DNA of 64,000 bases from positions 248,001 through 312,000 of the forward strand of contig NZ_KB849549.1 in assembly GCF_000368565.1 (NCBI RefSeq). The letters are read 5' to 3'. Position 1 is the stretch's first letter. Every line of letters begins with the position of its first letter. Below the pieces are notes generated by a model. The model saw only the letters and a list, made by a program, of their open reading frames with translations, had not been told where the DNA came from and did no database searches. The translations under genes and the position numbers were made by a program. Origin of the DNA: Acinetobacter gerneri DSM 14967 = CIP 107464 = MTCC 9824 (GTDB taxonomy: Bacteria > Pseudomonadota > Gammaproteobacteria > Pseudomonadales > Moraxellaceae). Below are positions 1-7,933 of this stretch, piece by piece.

Positions 1-1002
1 TGCTCGCAAAGTAAGCTTAGAATTTGCCTGATAGCTTGCTCCGACTTTGTAAACATTGATGTCTTTCCAACCAAAACCGGGACCATTTTTTGAGCCAAAA
101 GGATTCCCTTGCATGATTTGATTTACATCAAATGTATGCCCAATAGAGTCCACATCCGAATAATTGATTCTGAGCACATCGGCGGCTAAAGCAAGCTTAG
201 GCGTAACTTTAAATGATGCGCCCACACCATAGCTTTCAGGTACATCAAAACCGCCTTGTTCTGCAAATAAACCTTGATAACGATCAAATTTGTCTGCTTT
301 TATTTTAGAAGAATAATTTGCACCCAGAGTCAAACGGTCATGATAAAACTGTCCAGCCCAACCGATCCGTGCCCCAATCCCAGTAGAAGAGTCGTGTCCA
401 CGATTACTCAAACTTGAACCATCTTGGGAAAAACCTGCAAAGCCATTAATCCCTTTTGCCTCAAAACGTTGATATAAAATATTGGATGCAATACCAATCG
501 ACTGATGATCTGTATATTTCCATGAAATCGCAGGTGAAATAAAAATCTGTGATAAATCTACGCCCGCAGTGCCTTGATTACCAAATGCCGAAAATGGATT
601 TCTTTTATAACCCGTATTCATGCCACCATTGCCATAAATCGCAAGCCCTAACGCAACCTTATCATTAACTAAATGGTTATACGCGACTTCAGGAATAACG
701 AAATATTCACGCCCATTTCCATCAAAATTACCATTCGCACCTGCGGCATTAGCCGTGATTTTCGCCGAACGATCGGGCTTAAAAATTGAAGCACCAACAT
801 CCAAGCGCTCTCCAACCCAACTCAAGCCTGCTGGGTTATTGGCAATGGTTAAAGCATCATTAAAACTCGCAATCGAAGTCCCTGCATTACCCTGAGCCTT
901 TACGCCATAACCATGCATAAAATAGCCTGTTGTTGCAAAAACAGAGGTTGTACTGAGTAAAATCAATGTTGCGAGAGGCAATGTTTTATAATTTAGAATC
1001 AT
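1..1002 (-). CDS. FadL/OmpP1/TodX-family outer membrane transporter, N-terminal part (runs off the window)
   Basis: Reading the minus strand from ATG at 1002 gives 334 open codons to the window edge, so the C-terminus is missing. The first ~23 residues form a signal peptide (MILNYKTLPLATLILLSTTS, then VFA). The mature start contains GYGVKAQGNAG and a NNPAGLSWV stretch, the N-terminal hatch signature of the FadL/OmpP1 family, followed by alternating polar/aromatic strands typical of a beta-barrel. Family members move long-chain fatty acids or other hydrophobic molecules across the outer membrane; the substrate here cannot be read from the sequence. An asparagine-rich loop with repeated GNGG/GNF patterns is visible. 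Family call is secure, substrate unknown. Confidence 0.85.
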   Translation of the reverse strand, partial: MILNYKTLPLATLILLSTTSVFATTGYFMHGYGVKAQGNAGTSIASFNDALTIANNPAGLSWVGERLDVGASIFKPDRSAKITANAAGANGNFDGNGREYFVIPEVAYNHLVNDKVALGLAIYGNGGMNTGYKRNPFSAFGNQGTAGVDLSQIFISPAISWKYTDHQSIGIASNILYQRFEAKGINGFAGFSQDGSSLSNRGHDSSTGIGARIGWAGQFYHDRLTLGANYSSKIKADKFDRYQGLFAEQGGFDVPESYGVGASFKVTPKLALAADVLRINYSDVDSIGHTFDVNQIMQGNPFGSKNGPGFGWKDINVYKVGASYQANSKLTLRA

Positions 1003-1083
1003 TTTTTTAATCTACATATAAATAATCTATGTAAAAGAATAATGATTAAGTTTGTTCTTGTAATCTAATTAAAATCTTATAGC

Positions 1084-1890
1084 TTATCTTTTTTTTCGCA
1101 AAAAGCCCTTTTTAGATTTTGCTTTTAATTTTCCAACTCTAAATAAAATCGGAAATTCCACACAAATAAGCGCTGGTTCATTGTCTAAATATTGTTGAAT
1201 TTTCACTAAAGCATTATCTTGATTTTTCTCACGATAATGCTTTAAAGCAGACCATGTATTTAGATAATTAATCAATTGATCTTTGGACCATTGATATTGC
1301 ATTCTCATTTTAGGAACAGAAATTTCATCAAATGGAAATGGGATGGTTTGATACATCTCATCCACATAATGACGCTCGGGATCCCAATATCCTTTTAAAG
1401 TTTGAAAATATAATTCGTGAATCAATTCTGATAGCTCGGCTTGTTCCACGTGGATCAATCCATAACCAATAATCGCCAGATAGCCTTCTGGCTTCAGCGT
1501 TCGATAGACTTCTTTATAAAAACGATCAAAATCAAACCAATGCACAGCTTGCGCAACACTGATCAAATCAAAACTCTGATCAGCAAAAGTGGTTGATTCT
1601 GCTGCTTGTACTTGATAACTAACATTTTCAAAATAAGGCGCTTGTTTGAGTTGCTGCTCGCTCAAATCTGTCGCAACCACTTGATCAAAATAAGGGGCTA
1701 AAAGTTGGGTGAATTGACCCGATCCCGCAGCACAATCCCAAGCAAAATGAGGCTCAGGCACAAGATTCAATAACTCTTGCACCACTTCTATTGGGTAGCT
1801 GGGTCTTGCGAGTGAATACAGCTCACTATTGCTTGAAAATAAGTCTTTCATATTTATATTATGAGATATAGTTATCATTTCCTTAATCAA
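1084..1890 (-). CDS. Class I SAM-dependent methyltransferase
   Basis: Small Rossmann-fold methyltransferase of the UbiE/type 11 group. Glycine-rich motif I is DCAAGSGQF near residue 55, followed by an acidic motif II (VVATDLSE) about 20 residues later and a motif resembling LISVAQAVHWF, as in the yeast/bacterial family annotated from trans-aconitate-type methyltransferases. The C-terminus is unusually basic (KLKAKSKKGFLRKKR). The longest frame begins with TTG at 1890, behind AGG; ATG at 1878 and ATG at 1851 (MKDLFSSNSELY) are alternatives, and the last matches where homologues usually begin. The substrate cannot be deduced. It is separated from the porin gene by 80 bp and probably transcribed on its own. 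Confidence 0.75.
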   Translation of the reverse strand: MIKEMITISHNINMKDLFSSNSELYSLARPSYPIEVVQELLNLVPEPHFAWDCAAGSGQFTQLLAPYFDQVVATDLSEQQLKQAPYFENVSYQVQAAESTTFADQSFDLISVAQAVHWFDFDRFYKEVYRTLKPEGYLAIIGYGLIHVEQAELSELIHELYFQTLKGYWDPERHYVDEMYQTIPFPFDEISVPKMRMQYQWSKDQLINYLNTWSALKHYREKNQDNALVKIQQYLDNEPALICVEFPILFRVGKLKAKSKKGFLRKKR

Positions 1891-1998
1891 TATATACCTG
1901 ACTAAGCCTTAAAAATACATTTTTGTTAGACAAAAAACATAAAAAATATTGCAACTATTTTAGATTATTATTTATACAAAATTGAAGTATAGATACTA

Positions 1999-2028
1999 AA
2001 AAAGCCCTAATACACATTAGAGCTTTTA
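1999..2028 (-). terminator. Rho-independent terminator of the first tRNA-Phe
   Basis: On the minus strand AAAGCTCTAAT pairs with ATTAGGGCTTT across a four-base loop and ends in a T-run, five bases after the tRNA 3' end. Confidence 0.75.
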
Positions 2029-2032
2029 AAAA

Positions 2033-2108
2033 TGGTGGCGAGACCCAGGATCGAACTGGGGACACACGGATTTTCAATCCGTTGCTCTACCGACTGAGCT
2101 ATCTCGCC
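2033..2108 (-). tRNA. tRNA-Phe (GAA)
   Basis: 76 nt including an encoded CCA end. The acceptor strand GGCGAGA pairs with TCTCGCC, the D-arm contains AGCTCAGTCGGTAGAGC, the anticodon loop is TTGAAAA (anticodon GAA), and the T-arm carries GTTCGATCC. Identical to the copy at 2231-2306, with its own promoter and terminator. Confidence 0.97.
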
Positions 2109-2117
2109 AATGCGGTG

Positions 2118-2147
2118 TATTAAGCCGTATCTCGACTCAATAGTCAA
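2118..2147 (-). promoter_or_regulatory. Sigma-70 promoter of the first tRNA-Phe
   Basis: Minus strand -35 TTGACT (2147-2142) and -10 TTAATA (2123-2118) are 18 bp apart, with a short GC-containing discriminator (CACCGC) just before the tRNA, as expected for a stable-RNA promoter. Confidence 0.7.
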
Positions 2148-2189
2148 TAAAAAAGATTTCTTTTTTATTTGATCGGGTATTTTTTACCC

Positions 2190-2216
2190 AAAAAAAATCC
2201 ATGATGGGATCATGGA
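2190..2216 (-). terminator. Rho-independent terminator of the second tRNA-Phe
   Basis: On the minus strand TCCATGA and TCATGGA form a perfect 7-bp stem with a five-base loop, followed by eight T. It stands between the two tRNA genes, so the two are separate transcription units. Confidence 0.85.
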
Positions 2217-2230
2217 CTAAATCTTTAATA

Positions 2231-2306
2231 TGGTGGCGAGACCCAGGATCGAACTGGGGACACACGGATTTTCAATCCGTTGCTCTACCGACTGAGCTAT
2301 CTCGCC
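2231..2306 (-). tRNA. tRNA-Phe (GAA), second copy
   Basis: Same 76 bases as the copy at 2033-2108, including the CCA end and GAA anticodon. The flanking bases differ, so the duplication covers only the tRNA body while promoter and terminator are independent. Confidence 0.97.
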
Positions 2307-2315
2307 AATGGAGCG

Positions 2316-2345
2316 TATTAAACAATTTAAACTTTTATCCGTCAA
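2316..2345 (-). promoter_or_regulatory. Sigma-70 promoter of the second tRNA-Phe
   Basis: Minus strand -35 TTGACG (2345-2340), 18-bp spacer, -10 TTAATA (2321-2316), then a CGCTCC discriminator. Same geometry as the promoter of the other copy although the spacer differs. Confidence 0.7.
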
Positions 2346-2451
2346 GGAAACTTTTGCTGAATTGAATCAATAGTCTATTTTTACAGCAAAAAATGCTATT
2401 TTTCATATAAAAATAGAGATTTTGCGGTATTTTTAAACAAATTTAAGCCAT

Positions 2452-2477
2452 AAAAAAAGCAGCCATTGCTGCTTTTT
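2452..2477 (-). terminator. Terminator of the PanZ-like gene
   Basis: Minus strand AAAGCAGC-AATG-GCTGCTTT hairpin followed by a T-run, 24 bp after the stop codon of the acetyltransferase gene. Confidence 0.8.
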
Positions 2478-2500
2478 ACCCACTTCTTTCAATGGAAAAT

Positions 2501-2878
2501 TTATATCTTTCCGATATGTGCCAGACAGCGATGGATCGCTCCACAACCCGGCTCAAATGTTTTTACGCCCTTTTCTTCTTCCATACGGCAAACTTCACTC
2601 ACCAATCGTTCTGCAACACCACGTCCTCGATTGGCTGGATGCACCACGATATTTTCCAGAACTCGGCTTTCTCCCTGTCCAGTAGACCAAAGTGCACCAA
2701 TAATTTTTGTATTAAATTCTGCGGTATAAAGTAAGGTATACTGAGTTAAGTTTTGCTCAAGTTGTTCGATTGCATCTGCCCCATCGCTAAATTCTGGGCT
2801 GGTATTGTAAAGGTGCTCAAGTTGTTGGCGAACTTCTTGATTTTCGATAGAAGTTTTGGCATGTACGGTAATAGGCAT
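2501..2878 (-). CDS. GNAT-fold acetyltransferase, PanZ/PanM-like
   Basis: A 125-residue single GNAT domain. Motif A is visible as LENIVVHPANRGRGVAERLV (residues ~73-92), with the R/Q-x-x-G-x-G/A acetyl-CoA pyrophosphate loop as RGRGVA. Length and the position of this motif fit PanZ (PanM), the acetyl-CoA sensor that promotes maturation of aspartate decarboxylase PanD in enterobacteria; E. coli PanZ is 127 residues. That identification rests on length and general resemblance, so a plain N-acetyltransferase remains possible. It is divergent from hisB, with 91 bp between the two starts, and ends in its own terminator. No panD is in this window. Confidence 0.6.
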   Translation of the reverse strand: MPITVHAKTSIENQEVRQQLEHLYNTSPEFSDGADAIEQLEQNLTQYTLLYTAEFNTKIIGALWSTGQGESRVLENIVVHPANRGRGVAERLVSEVCRMEEEKGVKTFEPGCGAIHRCLAHIGKI

Positions 2879-2969
2879 TGATTAACCCTCCTGAGCAATC
2901 TAATATGCTGTTTCTTTTTCGTTACAGCGAAATTTACATCATTTTTAACGTTTTTTGAGGAACGTGTCC

Positions 2970-3563
2970 ATGACAGAGCGTATCAGTGAAGTGGTAAGAA
3001 ACACCAACGAAACAAAAATTAGAGTTCGTGTGAATCTTGATGGTACTGGTCAAGGCACTCTCAATACGGGTGTACCCTTTTTAGATCATATGATCGATCA
3101 AATCAAGCGACATGGCTTATTTGATATTGATATTCATTGTGATGGCGACCTCGAAATTGATGACCATCATACTGTCGAAGACTGTGGTATCACACTTGGT
3201 CAAGCTTTTGCTCAAGCTTTGGGTAATAAAAAAGGTTTACGTCGCTACGGTCATTTTTATGCACCGTTAGATGAATCTTTAAGCCGTGTTGTGGTTGATT
3301 TATCTGGTCGTCCGGGGCTTTGGATGGATATTCCATTTACTCGCGCACGTATCGGTACATTTGATGTTGATTTATTTTCAGAGTTTTTCCAAGGTTTTGT
3401 CAATCATGCATTAATGACACTGCACATTGACAATTTAAAAGGCAAAAATAGCCACCACCAAATTGAAAGTGTATTTAAAGCTTTTGCACGCGCACTTCGT
3501 ATGGCTTGTGAAGTTGATCCACGTGCAGAAAATACAGTTGCTTCAACCAAGGGAACCCTCTAA
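2970..3563 (+). CDS. hisB: Imidazoleglycerol-phosphate dehydratase
   Basis: Monofunctional HisB (197 residues) that dehydrates imidazole glycerol phosphate to imidazole acetol phosphate, step six of histidine synthesis. The two metal-binding signatures are present: DDHHTVEDCGI and SHHQIESVFKAFARAL. There is no N-terminal histidinol-phosphatase domain, unlike the enterobacterial fusion. ATG at 2970 is chosen because GAGG lies nine bases upstream; the frame is open a little further to a TTG at 2955 that lacks a ribosome site. It heads a two-gene unit and overlaps hisH by one base (TAATG). Confidence 0.96.
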   Translation: MTERISEVVRNTNETKIRVRVNLDGTGQGTLNTGVPFLDHMIDQIKRHGLFDIDIHCDGDLEIDDHHTVEDCGITLGQAFAQALGNKKGLRRYGHFYAPLDESLSRVVVDLSGRPGLWMDIPFTRARIGTFDVDLFSEFFQGFVNHALMTLHIDNLKGKNSHHQIESVFKAFARALRMACEVDPRAENTVASTKGTL

Positions 3564-4180
3564 TGACACGTATTGCCTTACTTGACTATGGCATGGGAAA
3601 TCTTCATTCAGCTGCAAAAGCACTCGAACATGTCGGCGCAACAGTTGATGTAACCAACGATCCTAAATTGATCGCTAAAGCTGATAAAATCGTATTCCCG
3701 GGTGTCGGGGCAATGCGTGACTGTATGATCGGTATGCATGAAGCAGGTATTGATGAAGTTGTAAAAAATGCAGCATTTAACAAACCTGTTCTCGCAATTT
3801 GTGTCGGTATGCAGGCTTTATTGCAAAGCTCAGAAGAAAATGGCGGTGTAGATGCACTGGGTATTTTCAAAGGCTCAGTAAAACATTTTCCTGAGATTGA
3901 CGGTTTAAAAGTACCGCATATGGGTTGGAATCAAGTTCATCAAGCTGATCCAAATCATCCGATGTGGAAAGATATTGAGCAAGATGCACGTTTTTATTTT
4001 GTGCATAGCTACTATGTTGAACCACAAGATGCAGCACTTGTGGCAGCGACCTGTGATTATGGTCTAAATTTTTGTACTGCAATCCATCAAGAAAATCTAT
4101 TTGCAACTCAATTCCATCCAGAAAAGAGTCATACAGCAGGTTTACAGTTGCTGAAAAATTTTGTGGAATGGGATATCTAA
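3563..4180 (+). CDS. hisH: Imidazole glycerol phosphate synthase, glutamine amidotransferase subunit
   Basis: Class I glutamine amidotransferase (205 residues) that feeds ammonia to HisF. The oxyanion/nucleophile region is PVLAICVGMQAL (catalytic Cys), and the His/Glu pair is in FHPEKSH. The N-terminal DYGMGNLHS is the family signature. Its start overlaps the hisB stop (TAATG), implying translational coupling. Its partner hisF is 7 kb away, so the two subunits are made from separate transcripts here. Confidence 0.96.
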   Translation: MTRIALLDYGMGNLHSAAKALEHVGATVDVTNDPKLIAKADKIVFPGVGAMRDCMIGMHEAGIDEVVKNAAFNKPVLAICVGMQALLQSSEENGGVDALGIFKGSVKHFPEIDGLKVPHMGWNQVHQADPNHPMWKDIEQDARFYFVHSYYVEPQDAALVAATCDYGLNFCTAIHQENLFATQFHPEKSHTAGLQLLKNFVEWDI

Positions 4181-4196
4181 ATTTTAGACCCTTCTT

Positions 4197-4234
4197 AAAA
4201 AAACCAAGCTGATCTAAATTGGCTTGGTTTTTTA
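4197..4234 (+). terminator. Terminator of hisB-hisH
   Basis: AAAACCAAGC and GCTTGGTTTT form a 10-bp stem with an 11-12-base loop, followed by a T-run, 16 bp after the hisH stop. Confidence 0.85.
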
Positions 4235-4430
4235 TTTGAATAATAAAATATATATTTTTTACCTAAGCCTTGCCTTGTTATTTATTTAATTCATTAGTCA
4301 AAAAATACACTTGAAGATCATTCTATTTCAGATTTAAAATAATAATTTAAGTATATGTTTTATATATTTTTATTTTTAAAATCATTTTCACATGAATAAT
4401 TAATTATTTTTTTGTTTTGGGGCAAAAGCA

Positions 4431-5021
4431 ATGACGAAACTATTTCAATATAGTGCAACCCTTATAGACAGACCTTCAAGTCCAAATGGACGATTCTGTC
4501 GGCTTTCGTTCGCTGCATGGTCCTTGTTAAATGGCATCATTTGCTCAGCTTCAATCCTTCTTGTTTTGCTTATTTTTGGACAATTTCACGACACGAATTT
4601 CGCTAGTTTTTTTAATTTTTTAAGTTACATTTCAATCTTTATCATCCAAATTTACTTCGTCTATTTTTCTTTTATTTTTACGATTCGCCGACTACATGAT
4701 CGTAATCAATCTGGATGGTATTCATTATTTTTGCTTATTCCTTTGCTCAATTTTACTTTTTTTATCTATCTGCTGTTTAGCAAAGGTGATGAAGGAATGA
4801 ATAAATATGGCTTTACACGAAATATTTTTGGTTGGGAAAAGCTTTTGGGTCAAGCCAATATGCTGATTTCACCCTTAGTGATTGTGGTGATTTTATTTTA
4901 TATGCTCATGCATCCTACCCCTGAGCAAGGTTTTAAACGTCTGATTTTTCCAAGTCTTTATATGCATAGTGCTGAGCATAAAAAAGCTCAAATCAGTGAA
5001 CTGAATGACAATATCGTTTAA
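4431..5021 (+). CDS. DUF805 family inner-membrane protein
   Basis: 196 residues with about four hydrophobic segments (roughly 30-50, 60-85, 95-115, 140-160). The core pattern SPNGRFCRLSFAAW, then IRRLHDRNQSGWYSL, then a terminal KGDEGMNKYG is the DUF805 signature, a family of small bacterial membrane proteins without established function. A clear paralogue lies at 42393-42974 (SPSGRFNRLSFIAW; IRRLHDRNKSGWFCL). The unusual features are an N-terminal hydrophilic extension and a C-terminal tail after the last helix. Monocistronic by spacing; preceded by 250 bp of very AT-rich DNA. Confidence 0.8.
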   Translation: MTKLFQYSATLIDRPSSPNGRFCRLSFAAWSLLNGIICSASILLVLLIFGQFHDTNFASFFNFLSYISIFIIQIYFVYFSFIFTIRRLHDRNQSGWYSLFLLIPLLNFTFFIYLLFSKGDEGMNKYGFTRNIFGWEKLLGQANMLISPLVIVVILFYMLMHPTPEQGFKRLIFPSLYMHSAEHKKAQISELNDNIV

Positions 5022-5052
5022 AATTATTCGAATTCATTTTTAATGCCATTTC

Positions 5053-5661
5053 ATGGAAAACTATACAGAAAATAATGTTCCAAGCAGAGAACAGATTGCG
5101 CTTTATCCCAAATTTATTAGTTTAGATCCAGAACAGATCCTTGTGATTAAAACCTTAGAACAATGCCAAGCGATTCAGACTGAACTGGAAAATATTGCAA
5201 TTTTGGGATTTGATACAGAGTCTAAACCGACCTTTCGTAAAGGTGAGATCAATACAGGACCTCATCTGATTCAGCTGGCTAGTGAACACAAAGCTTATTT
5301 ATTTCAAGTAAATAGTGAAACCCTGACATTTTTAAGCAAGCTCCTCTCCAATCCACAGCAATTAAAAGTTGGTTTTGGTTTAAAAAATGACTTACACCTG
5401 TTTCGTAAGAAAAATATTGAATTGCAAGGTATTTTTGATCTAGCCAAATCATTTAAAAGCTTTGGAATCACTAATACAGTTGGGATTAAAAATGCCATCG
5501 CTGTTTTATTTCAGCAAAATTTCCAAAAAAATAAACGGATTAGTACTTCAAATTGGTCAAAATCACATTTAAGTCCTGAACAAATCAGTTATGCGGCTGC
5601 AGATGCCTATGCTGCGCTCTTGGTTTTTCTTGAATTACAACGTCTAGGATGTATCAAATAG
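5053..5661 (+). CDS. 3'-5' exonuclease of the DEDDy (RNase D/WRN) type
   Basis: A 202-residue stand-alone exonuclease domain. Exo I is LGFDTESKP (Asp and Glu metal ligands, residues ~56-58), Exo II is VGFGLKNDLHLF (Asp), and Exo III is SYAAADAYAALLV, giving the Y-x3-D of the DEDDy class. There is no HRDC domain, so it is not full-length RNase D; it resembles the small bacterial WRN-exonuclease-like proteins. Whether it acts on DNA or RNA cannot be told. It starts 31 bp after the DUF805 stop and may be cotranscribed with it. Confidence 0.85.
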   Translation: MENYTENNVPSREQIALYPKFISLDPEQILVIKTLEQCQAIQTELENIAILGFDTESKPTFRKGEINTGPHLIQLASEHKAYLFQVNSETLTFLSKLLSNPQQLKVGFGLKNDLHLFRKKNIELQGIFDLAKSFKSFGITNTVGIKNAIAVLFQQNFQKNKRISTSNWSKSHLSPEQISYAAADAYAALLVFLELQRLGCIK

Positions 5662-5775
5662 CCATTCAACTCAGATAACTTGCATCTAAATTAGGCACAA
5701 TGCTTAGAAAATTTACAATACTTTGCTAATATGCTGCTATTCAATTTATTCTGAGATTTGGCAAGGAGCAAAATC

Positions 5776-6507
5776 ATGCTCATCATCCCTGCAATTGACT
5801 TAAAAGATGGGAAATGTGTTCGTTTAAAACAAGGTCGTATGGAAGACGATACCGTATTTTCAGATGATCCAGTTGCCACTGCACAGCATTGGGTCAATGA
5901 AGGTGCACGTCGTTTGCATTTGGTTGATTTAAATGGTGCTTTTGCAGGTACCCCAATTCATAAACCTGTAGTTGAAGCAATCGCCAAAGCGCAACCAGAA
6001 TTACCAATTCAAATCGGTGGCGGTATTCGTTCACTTGAAACGATTGAGCATTATCTTCAAGCTGGCGTGTCTTTTGTGATTATTGGCACAAAAGCGGTAA
6101 AAGAGCCTGAATTTGTTGAGCAAGCATGTAAGCAATTTGCAGGTCATATCATCGTGGGTATCGATGCAATGAACGGTATGGTTGCAACTGATGGCTGGGC
6201 AAATGTCACAGATGTAAAAGCAACTGAGCTGGCTAAACGTTTTGCTGATGCAGGTGTATCAAGCATCGTTTATACAGATATCGCACGTGATGGCATGATG
6301 CAAGGTGTTAATATTGAACAAACTGTTCATCTTGCTGACTACTCAGGTCTTCCAGTGATCGCTTCTGGTGGTGTAACCAATCTTGATGACGTTCGTAACC
6401 TAAAAGGTAAACACGGCATTTTAGGTGCGATTACAGGTCGTGCAATCTATGAAGGGACTTTAAACCTTCGTGAAGCACAACTTTTATTAGATGAACAAAG
6501 TCTCTAA
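5776..6507 (+). CDS. hisA: Phosphoribosylformimino-5-aminoimidazole carboxamide ribotide isomerase
   Basis: TIM-barrel isomerase (243 residues) that converts ProFAR to PRFAR, the substrate of HisF/HisH. The barrel begins MLIIPAIDLKDGKCVRL, with the catalytic Asp in strand one; the second catalytic Asp region is YTDIARDGMMQG, and the C-terminal phosphate loop is IASGGV...GAITGRAIYEG. ATG at 5776 is preceded by AAGGAG eight bases upstream, so the in-frame TTG at 5758 is not the start. It ends 15 bp before a strong bidirectional terminator. Confidence 0.96.
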   Translation: MLIIPAIDLKDGKCVRLKQGRMEDDTVFSDDPVATAQHWVNEGARRLHLVDLNGAFAGTPIHKPVVEAIAKAQPELPIQIGGGIRSLETIEHYLQAGVSFVIIGTKAVKEPEFVEQACKQFAGHIIVGIDAMNGMVATDGWANVTDVKATELAKRFADAGVSSIVYTDIARDGMMQGVNIEQTVHLADYSGLPVIASGGVTNLDDVRNLKGKHGILGAITGRAIYEGTLNLREAQLLLDEQSL

Positions 6508-6522
6508 TTTTTATCCTGCTTT

Positions 6523-6551
6523 AAAAAAGCCAGCTTTATGCTGGCTTTTTT
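6523..6551. terminator. Bidirectional terminator between hisA and the convergent TPR gene
   Basis: AAAAAAGCCAGC-ttta-tGCTGGCTTTTTT is symmetric with A/T runs on both sides. The last codons of the convergent minus-strand gene lie inside the hairpin (its stop is at 6536). Confidence 0.9.
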
Positions 6552-7321
6552 AGATCTTTTAATGCTTTATCATATTGCTTAAAAATAGGTTTATACATTT
6601 TTCGAGTGTATTTAGACCAGATTTGCCAACTTTTCTGCATTTCCTCACGTATTTTTCGAGCCAATTCAGGTTGATTGGTTTGGATCGCCCAAAAACCGTA
6701 TTCACTTAAAATATTGATATTTTTACTTCTAGTCGCGATATGAAACTCTTGTCGTGCTTGATCTTCCTGATTGAGCTGATGAAAACTCAATGCGCGTAAA
6801 AGCGCCATGTCTTCCTTTTTAAATTCTGGATCAATGTTTTTAATCTTGGTCGTGACTTCAAGCACTTTCTCAGATTGTTGATCTTGCAAATATGCGACAG
6901 CCAGCTTTTCTAAAAATGCAGGATCATTTTCACAAAGACTATTCATTTTTTGCTGCAAAATCGAAATCGCCTCAGATGCTTTTCCTGTAGAAGTCAAAGC
7001 ATCTGCATAATGCACCGCATTTTCGATGCTTGGAACAGTTTCATATTGGCTTTTAAGCTGATTCAAGGCACGATTGGGTTGCAAAACATGCAACATTTTA
7101 CGTCCAACAGCATTCGCCTGATAAGGCATCCGTGAAGAAGGTAAATATTCTGCAAAGAAATAAACCACGCTGCCTAAAAAGGGGAAAACAAAGAGAATCC
7201 ATAACCAAAAATAAGGTTTTCCATTACGTATGGCATGTATTGCAAAAAACACAGCAATAATAACGTGGATACCTATGCCAAAAAATGAAAAATAATGAAA
7301 ATACCAGCCTAATAAATCCAT
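6536..7321 (-). CDS. Membrane-anchored tetratricopeptide protein with PLDc_N-like N-terminus
   Basis: The first ~65 residues form two hydrophobic helices around a FWLWILFVFPFLGSVVYFF segment, the pattern of the phospholipase D N-terminal (PLDc_N) membrane module, but no HKD catalytic motif follows. Residues ~90-250 are helical and arranged as degenerate TPR-like repeats (for example GKASEAISILQQKM, QSEKVLEVTTKIKNI, DQARQEFHIATR). A plausible role is a scaffold at the inner membrane; nothing in the sequence gives a specific partner. Length is 261 residues. Confidence 0.65.
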   Translation of the reverse strand: MDLLGWYFHYFSFFGIGIHVIIAVFFAIHAIRNGKPYFWLWILFVFPFLGSVVYFFAEYLPSSRMPYQANAVGRKMLHVLQPNRALNQLKSQYETVPSIENAVHYADALTSTGKASEAISILQQKMNSLCENDPAFLEKLAVAYLQDQQSEKVLEVTTKIKNIDPEFKKEDMALLRALSFHQLNQEDQARQEFHIATRSKNINILSEYGFWAIQTNQPELARKIREEMQKSWQIWSKYTRKMYKPIFKQYDKALKDLKKPA

Positions 7322-7448
7322 GCAAAAACCTTTTCTTTATCACTGCTTAGCGCAATTATTTTTTTTGAATTTGCTATTTTTTGATTTTAAAATCTAAAAA
7401 TGAGTTCAATAATTATACTTTATTTTTTTAAAAAATATAAGAATTGCC

Positions 7449-7478
7449 AAGCAACTCACACATTTTGCTGAGTTGCTT
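7449..7478. terminator. Inverted repeat, possible terminator after the ABM gene
   Basis: AAGCAACTCA and TGAGTTGCTT form a perfect 10-bp stem with a 10-base loop 20 bp after the stop of the minus-strand gene. The T-run is poor on both strands. Confidence 0.45.
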
Positions 7479-7497
7479 TACTCTAAAACAATGAAAC

Positions 7498-7785
7498 TTA
7501 TAAAGTTCTCTCAAAATGTTCCATTTTAATTCGTTCAGCTAAAAATGGTTTGATCGCAGTAAACCATTGCTTAAATTCGGCTGTTTGCATAAAAGCTTCG
7601 TGGATCTCTTTACTGGTCCATTGGATCACAAGTGCATAATTTTGTGGGTGATCTATACCACGCAATAATCTAAATTTTTGACAACCCTCAGTATTTCTAA
7701 AAACTTCAGAGACTTCATAGAATTTTTTTTCGAATGCCTGTTCTTGACCAGCATGAACTGTAATTTGTGCTTGTTCTATCACCAT
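7498..7785 (-). CDS. Small antibiotic-biosynthesis-monooxygenase (ABM) domain protein
   Basis: 95 residues covering one ferredoxin-like ABM domain: VIEQAQITVHAGQEQAFEKKF at the start, a central RLLRGIDHPQNYALVIQWTS strand pair, and HEAFMQTAEFKQWF. Members are usually dimeric and act as small oxygenases, heme-degrading enzymes or quinol-modifying proteins; this sequence does not discriminate. A second gene of the same fold is at 8854-9177, on the other side of a DMT transporter. Confidence 0.75.
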   Translation of the reverse strand: MVIEQAQITVHAGQEQAFEKKFYEVSEVFRNTEGCQKFRLLRGIDHPQNYALVIQWTSKEIHEAFMQTAEFKQWFTAIKPFLAERIKMEHFERTL

Positions 7786-7933
7786 TTTTTATCTCCTTAA
7801 ACATTTTTAGATGAAACTGAACTCAAGTATAAACTTTCTAGATCAAGTATTTTATTTAAAAACTGTGTTGATTCATTTCGCATATTTGCATGAGATTGTT
7901 TAAAATATATGTACAGTCCTTGTTTTAAATTTT

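Noticed and set aside
2043..2306. tRNA-Phe pair as an integration site with an att repeat
   Set aside because: The identity of the two copies stops at the tRNA ends, and no integrase or foreign genes lie between or next to them.
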